64,000 nucleotides of DNA from Mycobacterium bohemicum DSM 44277. Its GTDB lineage: Bacteria > Actinomycetota > Actinomycetes > Mycobacteriales > Mycobacteriaceae. A program made the position numbers and the translations under genes. Each line of letters starts with the position of its first letter. The stretch's first letter is position 1. A model generated the notes under the pieces. It did no database searches. It was not told the DNA's origin and saw only the letters and a program-made list of their open reading frames with translations. Location: contig NZ_CSTD01000004.1 of assembly GCF_001053185.1 (NCBI RefSeq), positions 130,741 through 194,740 of the forward strand, written 5' to 3'. Positions 20,347 to 29,440 of this stretch are shown piece by piece.

Positions 20347-20858
20347 CGCGTGTCCAGCCGGTCGGGCCGGTCGGGACCGTATTCGTCGGAAGCGCCCCGC
20401 ACGTAGTCAAGCTGCCCGAGCCCACCCAATATCTCGGCCGCCGACGAACTCGGGACGTGGCTCAGGGCCCACCAGAGGTGGCCGCGGCCCACGGCCGACC
20501 CGCCGATGCGGGCTCGGCAGTCCGCGCCGATGAGCACCGATTTCGCGTTGATGCTGTAGGGCAGGTGGGTCACCCGCGGGGGTTGCCGGCCGTTTACCCC
20601 GGCGCCCTCTTCGAAACGGCGGCGCACCACGTCGGGGCCCGCCGCGCGGGCCGAGAGCGCCACCGCGATCGGGCATGCGGGATCCGACACCAGGGCGAGC
20701 AAAATGTGTCCCGTTCCGACGTAGCCGGTCGCATAGCGATAAGCCTCGTCATGGGCCTGCATCACCACCGCCTTGGCCGGGCCGGCAAAGCCGGCCAGGG
20801 CGCGAACCAACTGGCGGCTATCGACGTTCTCCGACGGCGAGACGGAACCGGTTACCAT
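20343..20858 (-). CDS. Stand-alone Clp N-terminal-domain protein
   Basis: This 171-residue protein contains Clp_N-type helices (AVVMQAHDEAYRYATGYVGTGHILLALV and a degenerate second repeat around GHLWWALSH) but no AAA ATPase module. Such proteins may act as adaptors or substrate binders for ClpC-type machines, but the role is not established. ATG 20858 lies inside a palindrome, and a second palindrome is immediately upstream, which suggests tight transcriptional control. It is downstream of a TetR gene on the same strand. Confidence 0.78.
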   Translation of the reverse strand: MVTGSVSPSENVDSRQLVRALAGFAGPAKAVVMQAHDEAYRYATGYVGTGHILLALVSDPACPIAVALSARAAGPDVVRRRFEEGAGVNGRQPPRVTHLPYSINAKSVLIGADCRARIGGSAVGRGHLWWALSHVPSSSAAEILGGLGQLDYVRGASDEYGPDRPDRLDTR

Positions 20859-20890
20859 ATCCGGATATTGTGCAATACGCGCATATTGCA
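20857..20890. promoter_or_regulatory. Two adjacent palindromes at the start of the Clp_N gene
   Basis: ATATCCGGATAT (20857-20868) overlaps the ATG. TGCAATA and TATTGCA (20871-20877 and 20884-20890) flank CGCGCA in the next 20 nt. The A+T-rich palindromes sit where the promoter should be, between the TetR stop and the Clp_N start. A repressor operator is likely; the adjacent TetR protein is the obvious but unproven candidate. Confidence 0.55.
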
Positions 20891-20928
20891 CGCCACGGCC
20901 AGGTCCGGACACCGGCCCGGAGCCGGTG

Positions 20929-21528
20929 TTACGGCCGCAGCTGCCCCCGGAGCAGCATGGTGACCGACCGCTCCCAACGCTGCATCTCGGCGGGGGCGTC
21001 AAACGGCTCCGGCAGGTGGCGGTCGAGGTGTCGACGGACGGCTATCGTGCCCAGCGTCAGGATCAGCGGATTCACGGCGGCCCAGAAGACGTCGAGATCG
21101 GCTGGCGTGGCTCCGATTTCGACGAGTCGCCGCCATCGCGCGATGCCCATCGTCACCAGCGCGTCGAAGACCGCCGCACCGGCAGGGCTGCCGTTCAGGA
21201 CCTGACGGGTCAGATAGTCCACCGCGCTCGCGTGCTCGGAGAGCAGGAAGGTGACCCGCCGGCCCATCTCGGGAAGATAGTCAGGCCCCGCTTCCGGCAG
21301 TGGCGTCGTCAGCTGGGCGGCGATGATCCTCTGCGCATAGGCGTCGACGGCCTCGATCAGCCCGTCCTTCGAGCCGAAATGGTGCTGCACCAGCCCCACG
21401 GACACCCCGGCGGCCGCGGCGACCATCTGCAGCGTCGCGTTCGAGGTTCCGTGGACCGAAAAGACCTCCAGCGCCGCGTCGAGGATTCGGTCGTGTCTGG
21501 ATGTGCCGGAGTCCGCGTCACCATTCAC
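20929..21528 (-). CDS. TetR family transcriptional regulator
   Basis: This 199-residue protein has an N-terminal helix-turn-helix (RILDAALEVFSVHGTSNATLQ… VSVGLVQHHFGSKDGLIEAV) and a variable ligand-binding C-terminal part. The GTG start encodes a short polar lead. It is followed on the same strand by the Clp_N gene with palindromes in between, and may regulate it or an unlinked target. The ligand is unknown. Confidence 0.88.
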   Translation of the reverse strand: MNGDADSGTSRHDRILDAALEVFSVHGTSNATLQMVAAAAGVSVGLVQHHFGSKDGLIEAVDAYAQRIIAAQLTTPLPEAGPDYLPEMGRRVTFLLSEHASAVDYLTRQVLNGSPAGAAVFDALVTMGIARWRRLVEIGATPADLDVFWAAVNPLILTLGTIAVRRHLDRHLPEPFDAPAEMQRWERSVTMLLRGQLRP

Positions 21529-21624
21529 GATGCCTACCTAACCTCGGGGCCGACCACGACAAACAAAGTCCCGGGCCGCCCACGGCCGGAACCCTTCGGG
21601 TCTTTCGCCCGCCGGCGTTCCGTC

Positions 21625-22380
21625 CTAGTCCTCGTCGAGAGCGGCCAGCACCTCGTCGGAGAGGTCGACGTTGGTGTAGACGTTCTGCACGTCGTCGCTG
21701 TCCTCGAGCGCTTCCACGAGCTTGAGCACCTTGCGCGCTCCGTCGAGGTCCACGGGCACGCTGACCGACGGCTGGAAGCTGGCCTCCGCCGATTCGTAGT
21801 CGATGCCGGCGTCCTGCAGGGCGGTACGCACCGCGACCAGATCCGTTGGCTCCGAGATGATCTCGAAGCTGTCGCCAAGGTCGTTGACGTCCTCGGCGCC
21901 CGCGTCGAGCACCGCGCCCAGGATGTCGTCTTCTGTCAGGCCGTTCTTTTCCAGCATGATCACGCCCTTGCGGGAGAACAGGTAGGCCACCGACCCGGGA
22001 TCGGCCATGGTGCCGCCGTTGCGGGTCATCGCCACGCGGACCTCGCTGGCCGCCCGGTTGCGGTTGTCGGTGAGGCACTCGATCAGCACAGCCACACCGT
22101 TGGGCGCGTAGCCCTCGTAGGTGATGGTTTGCCAGTCGGCGCCGCCCGCTTCCTCGCCGGCGCCCCGCTTTCGGGCGCGCTCGATGTTGTCGTTGGGCAC
22201 CGAGGTCTTCTTCGCCTTCTGAATGGCGTCGTACAGCGTCGGGTTGCCCGCCGGGTCACCACCGCCGGTACGGGCGGCGACCTCGATGTTCTTGATCAGC
22301 CGGGCGAACTCCTTGCCACGGCGCGCGTCTTTGACGGCCTTCTGGTGTTTGGTGGTGGCCCACTTGGAATGGCCGCTCAT
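21625..22380 (-). CDS. YebC/PmpR family protein
   Basis: This 251-residue protein starts [19 protein letters not shown], the hallmark of the YebC/TACO1 family, and ends with an acidic tail. Family members are described as transcription regulators or as translation factors that relieve ribosome stalling. It corresponds to Rv2603c. The vapBC41 pair I recall next to it in M. tuberculosis is absent. Confidence 0.93.
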   Translation of the reverse strand: MSGHSKWATTKHQKAVKDARRGKEFARLIKNIEVAARTGGGDPAGNPTLYDAIQKAKKTSVPNDNIERARKRGAGEEAGGADWQTITYEGYAPNGVAVLIECLTDNRNRAASEVRVAMTRNGGTMADPGSVAYLFSRKGVIMLEKNGLTEDDILGAVLDAGAEDVNDLGDSFEIISEPTDLVAVRTALQDAGIDYESAEASFQPSVSVPVDLDGARKVLKLVEALEDSDDVQNVYTNVDLSDEVLAALDED

Positions 22381-22507
22381 CGGTTGATCTACCTCTTCCC
22401 TTGCCTGAAGTTCGCCAGACGAGTCTACGTGGGCGACCGGCGCGGCCCGGCCGCCGCCCCCCCGCCACACCCGTCAGTCACACCCGTCACAAGAAGCGGT
22501 CGGCACA

Positions 22508-22664
22508 CTTTTTGCCCGCCTCGTGGCGACAATCCCGCCCGTGGGGGTAGACGTAACCCCCCGCGGTCGCCCCGCGATGCACCCCGCCGTCACGCCGCCC
22601 GCCACCCCGCCGTCACGCCGTCGTCACGCCGCCCGCGAATTGTCGCTATGAGGCGGGCAAAAAG
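22508..22664. repeat. Long inverted repeat in the yebC–pdxT gap
   Basis: Arms at 22508-22535 (starting CTTTTTGCCCGCCTCGTGGC) and 22637-22664 (ending GAGGCGGGCAAAAAG) pair over 28 nt with about four mismatches. The loop of about 100 nt carries short tandem CCCCGCCGTCACGCCG units. The whole gene-free stretch 22381-22706 otherwise shows only the leader of yebC. Very similar arm sequences recur at 31590-31667, so this is a dispersed palindromic family. Confidence 0.8.
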
Positions 22665-22706
22665 GCACACACCCACCTTCTGGGGACGGAAGTGACGGAT
22701 GTGATT

Positions 22707-23303
22707 TCAGGCCTCGCCGGTGACGATGTCGACGAACAACTGGTGGACGCGACGGTCACCGGTCACCTCCGGGTGGAACGCCGTCGCCAGCATCGGGCCC
22801 TGCCGGACCGCGACGGCGTGACCCGCCGCACTCGCCAGCACCCGCACGTCGTCACCGGCCCGCTCCACCCACGGCGCGCGGATGAAAACCGCCCGCACCG
22901 GGACGTCGAAGCCCGCGAACGCGACGTCACCCTCGAAGGAGTCGACCTGCCGTCCGAAAGCGTTGCGCCGCACCGTCATATCGATCGCCCGCAGCGGCAG
23001 CGCCTGCCTGCCCCGCGCGCCGGCGTCCAGGATCTCACTGGCCAGCAGGATCATCCCGGCGCATGCGCCGTAGGCCGGCATCCCCTCGGCGAGCCGCCCG
23101 CGCAGCGGCTCCAACATGTCGAAGTCGAGCAGCAGGTGGCTCATCGTGGTGGATTCGCCGCCGGGGATGACCAGCCCGTCGACCGTATCGAGCTCGCTGC
23201 GGCGGCGCACCGGCATCGGCTCGGCGCCGGCCTCGCGCAGCGCCGCCAGGTGTTCCCGGGTGTCGCCCTGCAGCGCCAGCACGCCGATGCGCGGGGCGTT
23301 CAC
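22707..23303 (-). CDS. pdxT: Pyridoxal 5'-phosphate synthase glutaminase subunit
   Basis: This 198-residue class I glutaminase releases ammonia from glutamine for PdxS. The nucleophile cysteine is in AYGACAGMI, the catalytic His/Glu pair in TAFHPEVT, and the family motif PGGESTTM is present. GTG 23303 overlaps the tesB stop (GTGA), so the two are coupled. The partner pdxS lies one gene upstream in the same operon. Confidence 0.95.
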   Translation of the reverse strand: MNAPRIGVLALQGDTREHLAALREAGAEPMPVRRRSELDTVDGLVIPGGESTTMSHLLLDFDMLEPLRGRLAEGMPAYGACAGMILLASEILDAGARGRQALPLRAIDMTVRRNAFGRQVDSFEGDVAFAGFDVPVRAVFIRAPWVERAGDDVRVLASAAGHAVAVRQGPMLATAFHPEVTGDRRVHQLFVDIVTGEA

Positions 23304-24148
23304 GGCCGGGTTTGCACGTATCCGCGGGGGAAGCGGGTCAGGCCCTCCTGCATGACCGCCGCCACCATCTCGCCCGAGGAGTTGAAGATCTTGCCCTGGC
23401 ACAGCGCCCGCCCGCCGCAGGCCGACGGCGAGGACTGGTCGTAGAGCAGCCACTCGTCGGCGCGGAAGACCCGCATGAACCACATCGCATGGTCGAGCGA
23501 GGCCACCTGCAAATGCTCCCGCTCGTCGAGGTGGTTCACCTGCGCCGACCCCAGCAGCGTCAGGTCGCTCATGTAGGCCAGCGCGCAGATATGCAGGACC
23601 GGGTCATCGGGCAGCGGGTCGCGGTGGCGGAACCACACCTGCTGCTGGGAGGCCTTGCCGGGCAGGCGCTGCAGGCGCTCCTGCGGCACGATCCGGATGT
23701 CCCACTCCTCGAACTGACGGAAGCCGGCATCGTCGAACACCTTCATCGAGTTAAGGCCCGGGAGGTTGTCGTCGGGTGCGGGGGCCTCCGGCATGGCGTC
23801 CTGGTGATTGATGCCCTCCTGGTCGGTCTGGAACGAGGCCGACATCGAGAAGATGGTCTCGCCGTGCTGGACGGCGTTGACCCGCCGGGTGCAGAACGAG
23901 CCGCCGTCGCGGAGGCGCTCGACGAGGAACACGGTCGGCGCCGTGGCGTCACCGGGCCGGATGAAGTATCCGTGCAGCGAGTGCACCAGGTGGCCCGGCT
24001 CGACGGTGCGCACCGCCGACACCAGCGACTGGCCGGCCACGTGGCCGCCGAACGTGCGCTGGAAATAACCCGAGTCCGGGCTGAAGACGCGCCCGCGATA
24101 GATGTTGACCTCGAGTTGCTCGAGATCGAGGATCTGCTCGATCGACAC
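23300..24148 (-). CDS. tesB: Acyl-CoA thioesterase II
   Basis: This 282-residue double-hotdog thioesterase hydrolyses acyl-CoA. Family features are [29 protein letters not shown], the RRVNAVQHG segment and the C-terminal SLDHAMWF. It is placed between pdxS and pdxT, overlapping the latter; the same order is known in M. tuberculosis (tesB2, Rv2605c). Any metabolic link to vitamin B6 is unclear. Confidence 0.94.
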   Translation of the reverse strand: MSIEQILDLEQLEVNIYRGRVFSPDSGYFQRTFGGHVAGQSLVSAVRTVEPGHLVHSLHGYFIRPGDATAPTVFLVERLRDGGSFCTRRVNAVQHGETIFSMSASFQTDQEGINHQDAMPEAPAPDDNLPGLNSMKVFDDAGFRQFEEWDIRIVPQERLQRLPGKASQQQVWFRHRDPLPDDPVLHICALAYMSDLTLLGSAQVNHLDEREHLQVASLDHAMWFMRVFRADEWLLYDQSSPSACGGRALCQGKIFNSSGEMVAAVMQEGLTRFPRGYVQTRP

Positions 24149-24157
24149 AGACTGTTC

Positions 24158-25066
24158 TTACCAGCCGCGCTCGGCCAGGCGGTGCGGCTGCGCGATCTCC
24201 TCGACGTTGATGCCCACCATCGCCTCGCCCAGCCCGCGCGACACCTTGGCCAGCACGTCGGGGTCGTCGTAGAACGTGGTGGCCTTGACGATCGCGGCGG
24301 CGCGGTGTTCGGGCGCGCCGGACTTGAAGATGCCGGAGCCGACGAAGACGCCCTCGGCGCCCAGCTGCATCATCATCGCCGCGTCGGCCGGGGTCGCGAT
24401 GCCGCCCGCGGTGAACAGCGTCACCGGCAGCTTGCCGGCGCGGGCGACCTCCGCGACGAGTTCGTAGGGGGCGCTCAATTCCTTTGCGGCGACGAACAAC
24501 TCGTCCTCCGACAGCGACGTCAGCCGGCGGATTTCCCCGCTGATCGCCCGCATGTGGGTGGTGGCGTTGGAGACGTCACCGGTGCCGGCCTCGCCCTTGG
24601 ACCGGATCATCGCCGCGCCCTCGCTGATGCGACGCAGGGCCTCGCCCAGGTTGGTCGCCCCACACACGAAGGGCACCGTGAACTTCCACTTGTCGATGTG
24701 GTGGGTGTAGTCCGCGGGGGTCAGCACCTCGGACTCGTCGATGTAGTCCACGCCGAGGCTCTGCAGGATCTGCGCCTCCACGAAATGCCCGATGCGGACC
24801 TTGGCCATCACCGGGATGGTGACCGCGGAGATGATGGCCTCGACGATGTCGGGGTCGCTCATCCGCGCCACCCCGCCGTGGGCGCGGATGTCGGCGGGCA
24901 CCCGTTCCAACGCCATCACCGCCACCGCGCCGGCGCCTTCGGCGATCCGGGCCTGCTCCGGGGTGACGACGTCCATGATGACGCCGCCTTTGAGCATCTC
25001 GGCCATGCCGCGCTTGACGCGCGCCGTTCCGGTCTGGCCGCTGCCGTTCGATGCGGCGGTATCCAC
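24158..25066 (-). CDS. pdxS: Pyridoxal 5'-phosphate synthase lyase subunit
   Basis: This 302-residue (beta/alpha)8 enzyme makes PLP from ribose 5-phosphate, glyceraldehyde 3-phosphate and ammonia. Signature pieces are [16 protein letters not shown], the Lys-containing [15 protein letters not shown], and [16 protein letters not shown]. It heads the pdxS–tesB–pdxT operon with a 9-nt gap to tesB. No pdxH is seen next to it. Confidence 0.96.
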   Translation of the reverse strand: MDTAASNGSGQTGTARVKRGMAEMLKGGVIMDVVTPEQARIAEGAGAVAVMALERVPADIRAHGGVARMSDPDIVEAIISAVTIPVMAKVRIGHFVEAQILQSLGVDYIDESEVLTPADYTHHIDKWKFTVPFVCGATNLGEALRRISEGAAMIRSKGEAGTGDVSNATTHMRAISGEIRRLTSLSEDELFVAAKELSAPYELVAEVARAGKLPVTLFTAGGIATPADAAMMMQLGAEGVFVGSGIFKSGAPEHRAAAIVKATTFYDDPDVLAKVSRGLGEAMVGINVEEIAQPHRLAERGW

Positions 25067-25134
25067 TGCTGGTCTCCTTCACGTGGTGTCGATCCAGTCT
25101 AGTGAGGCCGTCCGGCCAGCACTTAACTGCGCAG

Positions 25135-26160
25135 TCAGCGGATGGACTGCAGCTGGCCGGTGGCCCGGCCACCGGCCAGCTCGGCGGCGTCGCTGAGCAG
25201 TTCGGACAGCTGCCGGGGATAGACGGTCTGCCCGGCCGCGACGAGCCCGGCGATGTCATCAGCATCACACCAGCGGTGGCCGTGGATGTAGCGCCGCTCC
25301 AGCTCGGTGCGGCCCAGCGCGGTCGGTTCGAACCGCCGGGTGCGGTAGACGAAAAAGAACTCCTCGCTGTCGATGAGCGAGCCGTTGAACTCGAACACCT
25401 CGTCGCGTCGCCAGACCGGTCCGACCATGTCGGCCGCCGCGACCCGCAGGCCGGTCTCCTCGACAAGCTCGCGCGCGGCCGCCTCGGCCAACCGCTCGCC
25501 GGGGAGCACCTCCCCACCGACGGTGAACCACCACCTCGGCGCGTCGCCGTGGCCGGCGGCCGGGTCCGACCCCGACAGCAGCAGCACCGCTCCCGCCTCA
25601 TCGAGCAGCACCACCCGCGCCGACGTGCGGTGGGTGGGCACCCCGTGACCGCCGTGCGCCAGCGCGTGGGGGCGCTCGGCGATCTCGAAATAGCTTGGCA
25701 GCGCGGCCGTTCCGCCCAGGCGGAACAGCCGCACCAGGCGGCGCTCGGCCAGGGCGAGGGTGTCGCGCACGGCGTCGTTGTGGAAGCGGCGAGCCAGCAG
25801 CACGCGGGCTTCGGCGTCGGCGAGTTCGGCGATGAGACCCGCCGGCAGCGACGCCGGATCGACCATCGCCAGCGCGGCCGACAGCTCGTTCTCGCAGGAC
25901 TCCCGCGCCGGCCGAGGCGCGTGCTCCGCCGCGTCGGCCAGCGCCGCCAGCCGCCGGCCCCCGGGGGCCCCGCCGTAGGCGTCGATCGCGACCGCGCGCG
26001 CCACCACCGCGCGGCGCGCCAGCGCGCCGTCGAGCGCCTGCCAGGAGAGGTCGTAGCGGACGTGCAGCCGGTCCAGCCGGTTGGCGGTCCGGTAGGCCCA
26101 GGCGCCCGCCGCCGCGAGCACGGCGACGAGCAGCACGACGGCGACGATCCACCACGTCAT
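25135..26160 (-). CDS. Membrane-anchored Nudix hydrolase
   Basis: This 341-residue protein has one N-terminal membrane helix (residues 3-22), a helical middle region (about 25-155) and a C-terminal Nudix domain. A full Nudix box is visible: GGEVLPGE followed by the REL-EETGL core (ARELVEETGL). The substrate, a nucleoside diphosphate linked to some moiety, is unknown. It overlaps pimA end to start and so belongs to the PIM-synthesis operon, corresponding to Rv2609c. Confidence 0.9.
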   Translation of the reverse strand: MTWWIVAVVLLVAVLAAAGAWAYRTANRLDRLHVRYDLSWQALDGALARRAVVARAVAIDAYGGAPGGRRLAALADAAEHAPRPARESCENELSAALAMVDPASLPAGLIAELADAEARVLLARRFHNDAVRDTLALAERRLVRLFRLGGTAALPSYFEIAERPHALAHGGHGVPTHRTSARVVLLDEAGAVLLLSGSDPAAGHGDAPRWWFTVGGEVLPGERLAEAAARELVEETGLRVAAADMVGPVWRRDEVFEFNGSLIDSEEFFFVYRTRRFEPTALGRTELERRYIHGHRWCDADDIAGLVAAGQTVYPRQLSELLSDAAELAGGRATGQLQSIR

Positions 26161-27284
26161 CAGCTGGCCACCTGAACCTTGGCACCGGCCAAGGCGACCG
26201 TCTCGTAGACCCGCATGATCTGGCTGGCCACCACCGACCAGTCGTAGCGCTGCACGGCTTGCGAGCCGGCCGCCACGTAGCGCTGGCGCAGCGCATCGTT
26301 CGCCAGGACCTCGACGAGCGCTGCGGCCAGCGCGGCGCCGTCACCGACCGGCACCAGGCGCCCGGCCTTGCCGTCGAGCAGGACGCGCCGGAACGCGTCC
26401 AGGTCGCTGGCCACCACCGCGGTCCCCGCCGCCATCGCCTCGACGAGGACGATGCCAAAGCTCTCGCCCCCGGTGTTGGGCGCGCAGTAGACGTCGGCGC
26501 TGCGCATCGCCGACGCCTTGGCGGCGTCGTCGATCTGGCCCAGGAAGTGCAGGTGCTCCGCCAATCCGCCCGCCTGCTCGCGCAGTTCGTCCTCGTCGCC
26601 GCGGCCGACGATCAACAGTTCGACCTCGGGGTACATCTCGACCACGCCGGGCAGGGCGTCGAGCAGGACCGACATGCCCTTGCGGGGCTCGTCGTAGCGG
26701 CCCAGGAACAGCACGGTCCTGCCGGGCCGGGGATACCCGTCCAGCCGCGGGGCCGAGGCGAACGACGCGACGTCCACGCCGTTGGGAATCTCCACCGCGT
26801 CGGTCCCCAGGGCCTCCATCTGCCAGCGCCGGGCCAGGTCGGACACCGCGATCCGGCCGACGATCTTCTCGTGCATCGGCCGCAGGATGCTCTGGAAGAC
26901 CGTCAGTGTCAGCGATTTGGTGGTCGACGTGTGAAAGGTCGCCACGATGGGGCCCTCGGCGATGTTCAGGGCCAGCATCGACAGGCTGGGGGCGTTCGGT
27001 TCGTGCAGGTGCAGCACGTCGAAATCGCCCTCCGCGAGCCACTTTTTGACCTTGCGGTGCGTGGCCGGCCCGAAGCGCAGCCGGGCCACCGACCCGTTGT
27101 AGGGGATGGGCACGGCCTTGCCCGCGGACACGACGTAGTCGGGCAGCGCGGCGTGCGGCGACGACGGCGCCAGCACGCTCACCTGGTGGCCCCGGGCGCG
27201 CATCACCGCGGCCAGTTGCAGCACGTGCGACTGCACCCCGCCCGGCACGTCGAACGAGTAGGGACAGACCATCCCGATCCGCAT
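26160..27284 (-). CDS. pimA: Phosphatidylinositol alpha-mannosyltransferase
   Basis: This 374-residue GT-B, GT4-type enzyme transfers the first mannose from GDP-mannose to phosphatidylinositol on the cytoplasmic face, starting PIM, LM and LAM synthesis. Visible are the N-terminal CPYSFDVPGGVQSHV, HLHEPNAPS, GRYDEPRKG and the EX7E motif in ESFGIVLVEAMAAG. ATG 27284 overlaps the acyltransferase stop (ATGA). Confidence 0.96.
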   Translation of the reverse strand: MRIGMVCPYSFDVPGGVQSHVLQLAAVMRARGHQVSVLAPSSPHAALPDYVVSAGKAVPIPYNGSVARLRFGPATHRKVKKWLAEGDFDVLHLHEPNAPSLSMLALNIAEGPIVATFHTSTTKSLTLTVFQSILRPMHEKIVGRIAVSDLARRWQMEALGTDAVEIPNGVDVASFASAPRLDGYPRPGRTVLFLGRYDEPRKGMSVLLDALPGVVEMYPEVELLIVGRGDEDELREQAGGLAEHLHFLGQIDDAAKASAMRSADVYCAPNTGGESFGIVLVEAMAAGTAVVASDLDAFRRVLLDGKAGRLVPVGDGAALAAALVEVLANDALRQRYVAAGSQAVQRYDWSVVASQIMRVYETVALAGAKVQVAS

Positions 27285-28234
27285 CAGGCTTCCCTCAAGC
27301 GGGCCTGCCGCGCGTCGGACAGGTCGGCCAGCCACTGCGGCTGCAGCATGTGCCAGTCCTCGGGGTGGGCGGCGATGTTCTCGGCGAACCGGTCGGCCAG
27401 CGCCTGGGTGATGGTCTGCACGTCGCCGCTGCTGCAGTCCAGCGGCGGCTGTATCCACACTCGCCAGCCGTCGTCCTCGAACCAGCAATGCGACGGCAGC
27501 AGCGCCGCCCCGGTCTCGATCGCGAGCTTGGCCGGCCCGGCCGGCATCCGCGTCGGCTCGCCGAAGAAATCGACCTCGACGCCGCTCCGGGTGAGGTCGC
27601 GCTCGGCCATCAGGCAGACCACCCGGTTGGCGCGCAGCCGGTCGCACAGCACGTCGAACGGCGGGCGTTCGCCGCCGGACAGCGGCAGCACCTCGAAGCC
27701 GAGGCCTTCCCGGTAGGCGATGAAACGCCGGTAGAGCGACTCGGGCTCGAGGCGCTCGGCGACGGTGGTGAAGGTGCCCCGGGTCTGGGCCAGCCACACC
27801 CCGGCCATGTCCCAGTTCCCGCTGTGCGGCAGGGCGCACACCGCCCCGCGGCCCTTCGCCAGCGCCGCGTCCAGGTTGTCGCTGCCCTGGAACGTCTCGT
27901 CGATTTGGCGGGCCAGCGCGCCGAGGTCCATCGTGGGCAGCCGGAACGCCTCCCGCCAGTAGCGGGCATAGGACTCCAGCGAGGCCCGCATCAGCGCGTC
28001 GGGCACCTCGGCCGGCCGCACGCCGATGACGCGGGCCAGGTTCTTGCGCAACTGCTGCGGCCCGCCCCGGCGCGCCGCGTAGCGCGCCCCGGTGGAGAAC
28101 ACCGTCCGCGCGGCGATTTCGGGCATCGCGCGCACACCCATCCAGCCTGCCGCGTAGGTCCAGTCGGTCGCCGTCCGCGTCAACACCCGCCGGGGGGCGG
28201 TGATCGCACTCAGGGCCGGGCGGGTGGTGATCAC
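27284..28234 (-). CDS. patA: PIM acyltransferase (PatA type)
   Basis: This 316-residue lysophospholipid-type acyltransferase acylates the mannose of PIM1/PIM2. The HX4D motif is at residues 137-142 (HSGNWD). GTG 28234 overlaps the pgsA1 stop (GTGA). It lies between pgsA1 and pimA, its expected operon position (Rv2611c). Confidence 0.94.
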   Translation of the reverse strand: MITTRPALSAITAPRRVLTRTATDWTYAAGWMGVRAMPEIAARTVFSTGARYAARRGGPQQLRKNLARVIGVRPAEVPDALMRASLESYARYWREAFRLPTMDLGALARQIDETFQGSDNLDAALAKGRGAVCALPHSGNWDMAGVWLAQTRGTFTTVAERLEPESLYRRFIAYREGLGFEVLPLSGGERPPFDVLCDRLRANRVVCLMAERDLTRSGVEVDFFGEPTRMPAGPAKLAIETGAALLPSHCWFEDDGWRVWIQPPLDCSSGDVQTITQALADRFAENIAAHPEDWHMLQPQWLADLSDARQARLREA

Positions 28235-28863
28235 GGCATGGGCCCCGTCGCACCGGGGGACGTGCGCACGGTGTGCAACCGCTGCGCGCAGGTGACGACG
28301 CTGGCCACCGCCAGCAGCCACATCGCGACCGGCAGCGCGGGCGGCCAGGCGACGAACGGAAAGTCCGACACCCCGGCGCCGACCAGCACGATGATCAGCC
28401 GTTCCGGTCGCTCGATGATGCCGCCGTCACCGCGCAGCCCGCTGGCCTCGGCCCTGGCCTTGATGTAGGAGATCACCTGCGAGGTCACCAGGCAGATCAG
28501 GGTCGCCGCCACCAGCGGCTTGTCGTGCATGCCGAAGGCGATCCACCACGCCAGCCCGCAGAACACCGCCCCGTCGCTGACGCGGTCGCACGTCGCGTCC
28601 AGCACCGCGCCGAAGCGGGTGCCGCCGCCGCGCTCCCGGGCCATCGCGCCGTCGAGCATGTCGAACAGCACGAAGAACGACACCACGCAGCCGCCCAGGA
28701 AGAGCCTGCCCATCGGGAACAGCGTCAGCGCCCCCGCCACCGATCCGGTGGTCCCCAGGATGGTCACGGCGTCGGGGGTCAGCCCGACGCGCAGGCAGGC
28801 CCGCGCGGTCGGGGTGGTGACCCGCGCGAATGCCGCCCGGGACAGGAACGGCATCTTGCTCAT
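28231..28863 (-). CDS. pgsA1: Phosphatidylinositol (phosphate) synthase
   Basis: This 210-residue integral membrane CDP-alcohol phosphotransferase makes the phosphatidylinositol phosphate precursor of PIMs. The full motif D-x2-DG-x2-AR-x8-G-x3-D-x3-D is present at residues 68-93 (DMLDGAMAR … CD). Several membrane helices flank it. It follows the HIT-protein gene by 13 nt and is coupled to patA. Confidence 0.95.
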   Translation of the reverse strand: MSKMPFLSRAAFARVTTPTARACLRVGLTPDAVTILGTTGSVAGALTLFPMGRLFLGGCVVSFFVLFDMLDGAMARERGGGTRFGAVLDATCDRVSDGAVFCGLAWWIAFGMHDKPLVAATLICLVTSQVISYIKARAEASGLRGDGGIIERPERLIIVLVGAGVSDFPFVAWPPALPVAMWLLAVASVVTCAQRLHTVRTSPGATGPMP

Positions 28864-28876
28864 GAGAGGTTCACGC

Positions 28877-29440
28877 TCATGACTGGTTCGCCCACTCGGT
28901 GGCCAGCAGCAGGCGGGTCTCGCGCAGCAGCTGCGGGATCACCTTCGAGCCGCCGATGATGGTGATGAAGTTGGCGTCACCGCCCCAGCGGGGCACGACG
29001 TGCACGTGCAGGTGCTCGGCCAGTGAGCCGCCCGCGGAGGTGCCCAAGTTCAGGCCGACGTTGAAGCCGTGCGGGCGCGACACCGCCTTGATCACCCGGA
29101 TCGCCTTCTGGATGAAGGCCATCAGCTCGGCGCTTTCGGCCTCGGTCAGGTCCTCGAGCTCGGAGATCCGCCGATAAGGCACCACCATCAGGTGCCCAGG
29201 GTTGTACGGGTAGAGGTTGAGCACCGCGTAGACCAGCTCGCCGCGGGCGACCACCAGCCCCTCCTCGTCCGACATGCGCGGGATATCGGTGAACGGCTCG
29301 GCCGGTTCGGCGTTTTCGCGCTTCATCGGCGATTCGGCCAGGTACGTCATCCGGTAGGGCGTCCACAGCCGCTGTAGGTGATCGCGTTGCCCGACGCCGG
29401 TGTCGAGGATGGTCTCCTCGGTGCGATCCTGCTCGCTCAC
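28877..29440 (-). CDS. HIT-family diadenosine tetraphosphate phosphorylase
   Basis: This 187-residue protein has the histidine triad HLHVHV at residues 143-148 and the [16 protein letters not shown] block. The M. tuberculosis counterpart Rv2613c is described as an Ap4A phosphorylase. It starts at GTG 29440, overlapping the thrS stop. The link to thrS fits, because threonyl-tRNA synthetase is a source of Ap4A. Confidence 0.92.
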   Translation of the reverse strand: MSEQDRTEETILDTGVGQRDHLQRLWTPYRMTYLAESPMKRENAEPAEPFTDIPRMSDEEGLVVARGELVYAVLNLYPYNPGHLMVVPYRRISELEDLTEAESAELMAFIQKAIRVIKAVSRPHGFNVGLNLGTSAGGSLAEHLHVHVVPRWGGDANFITIIGGSKVIPQLLRETRLLLATEWANQS

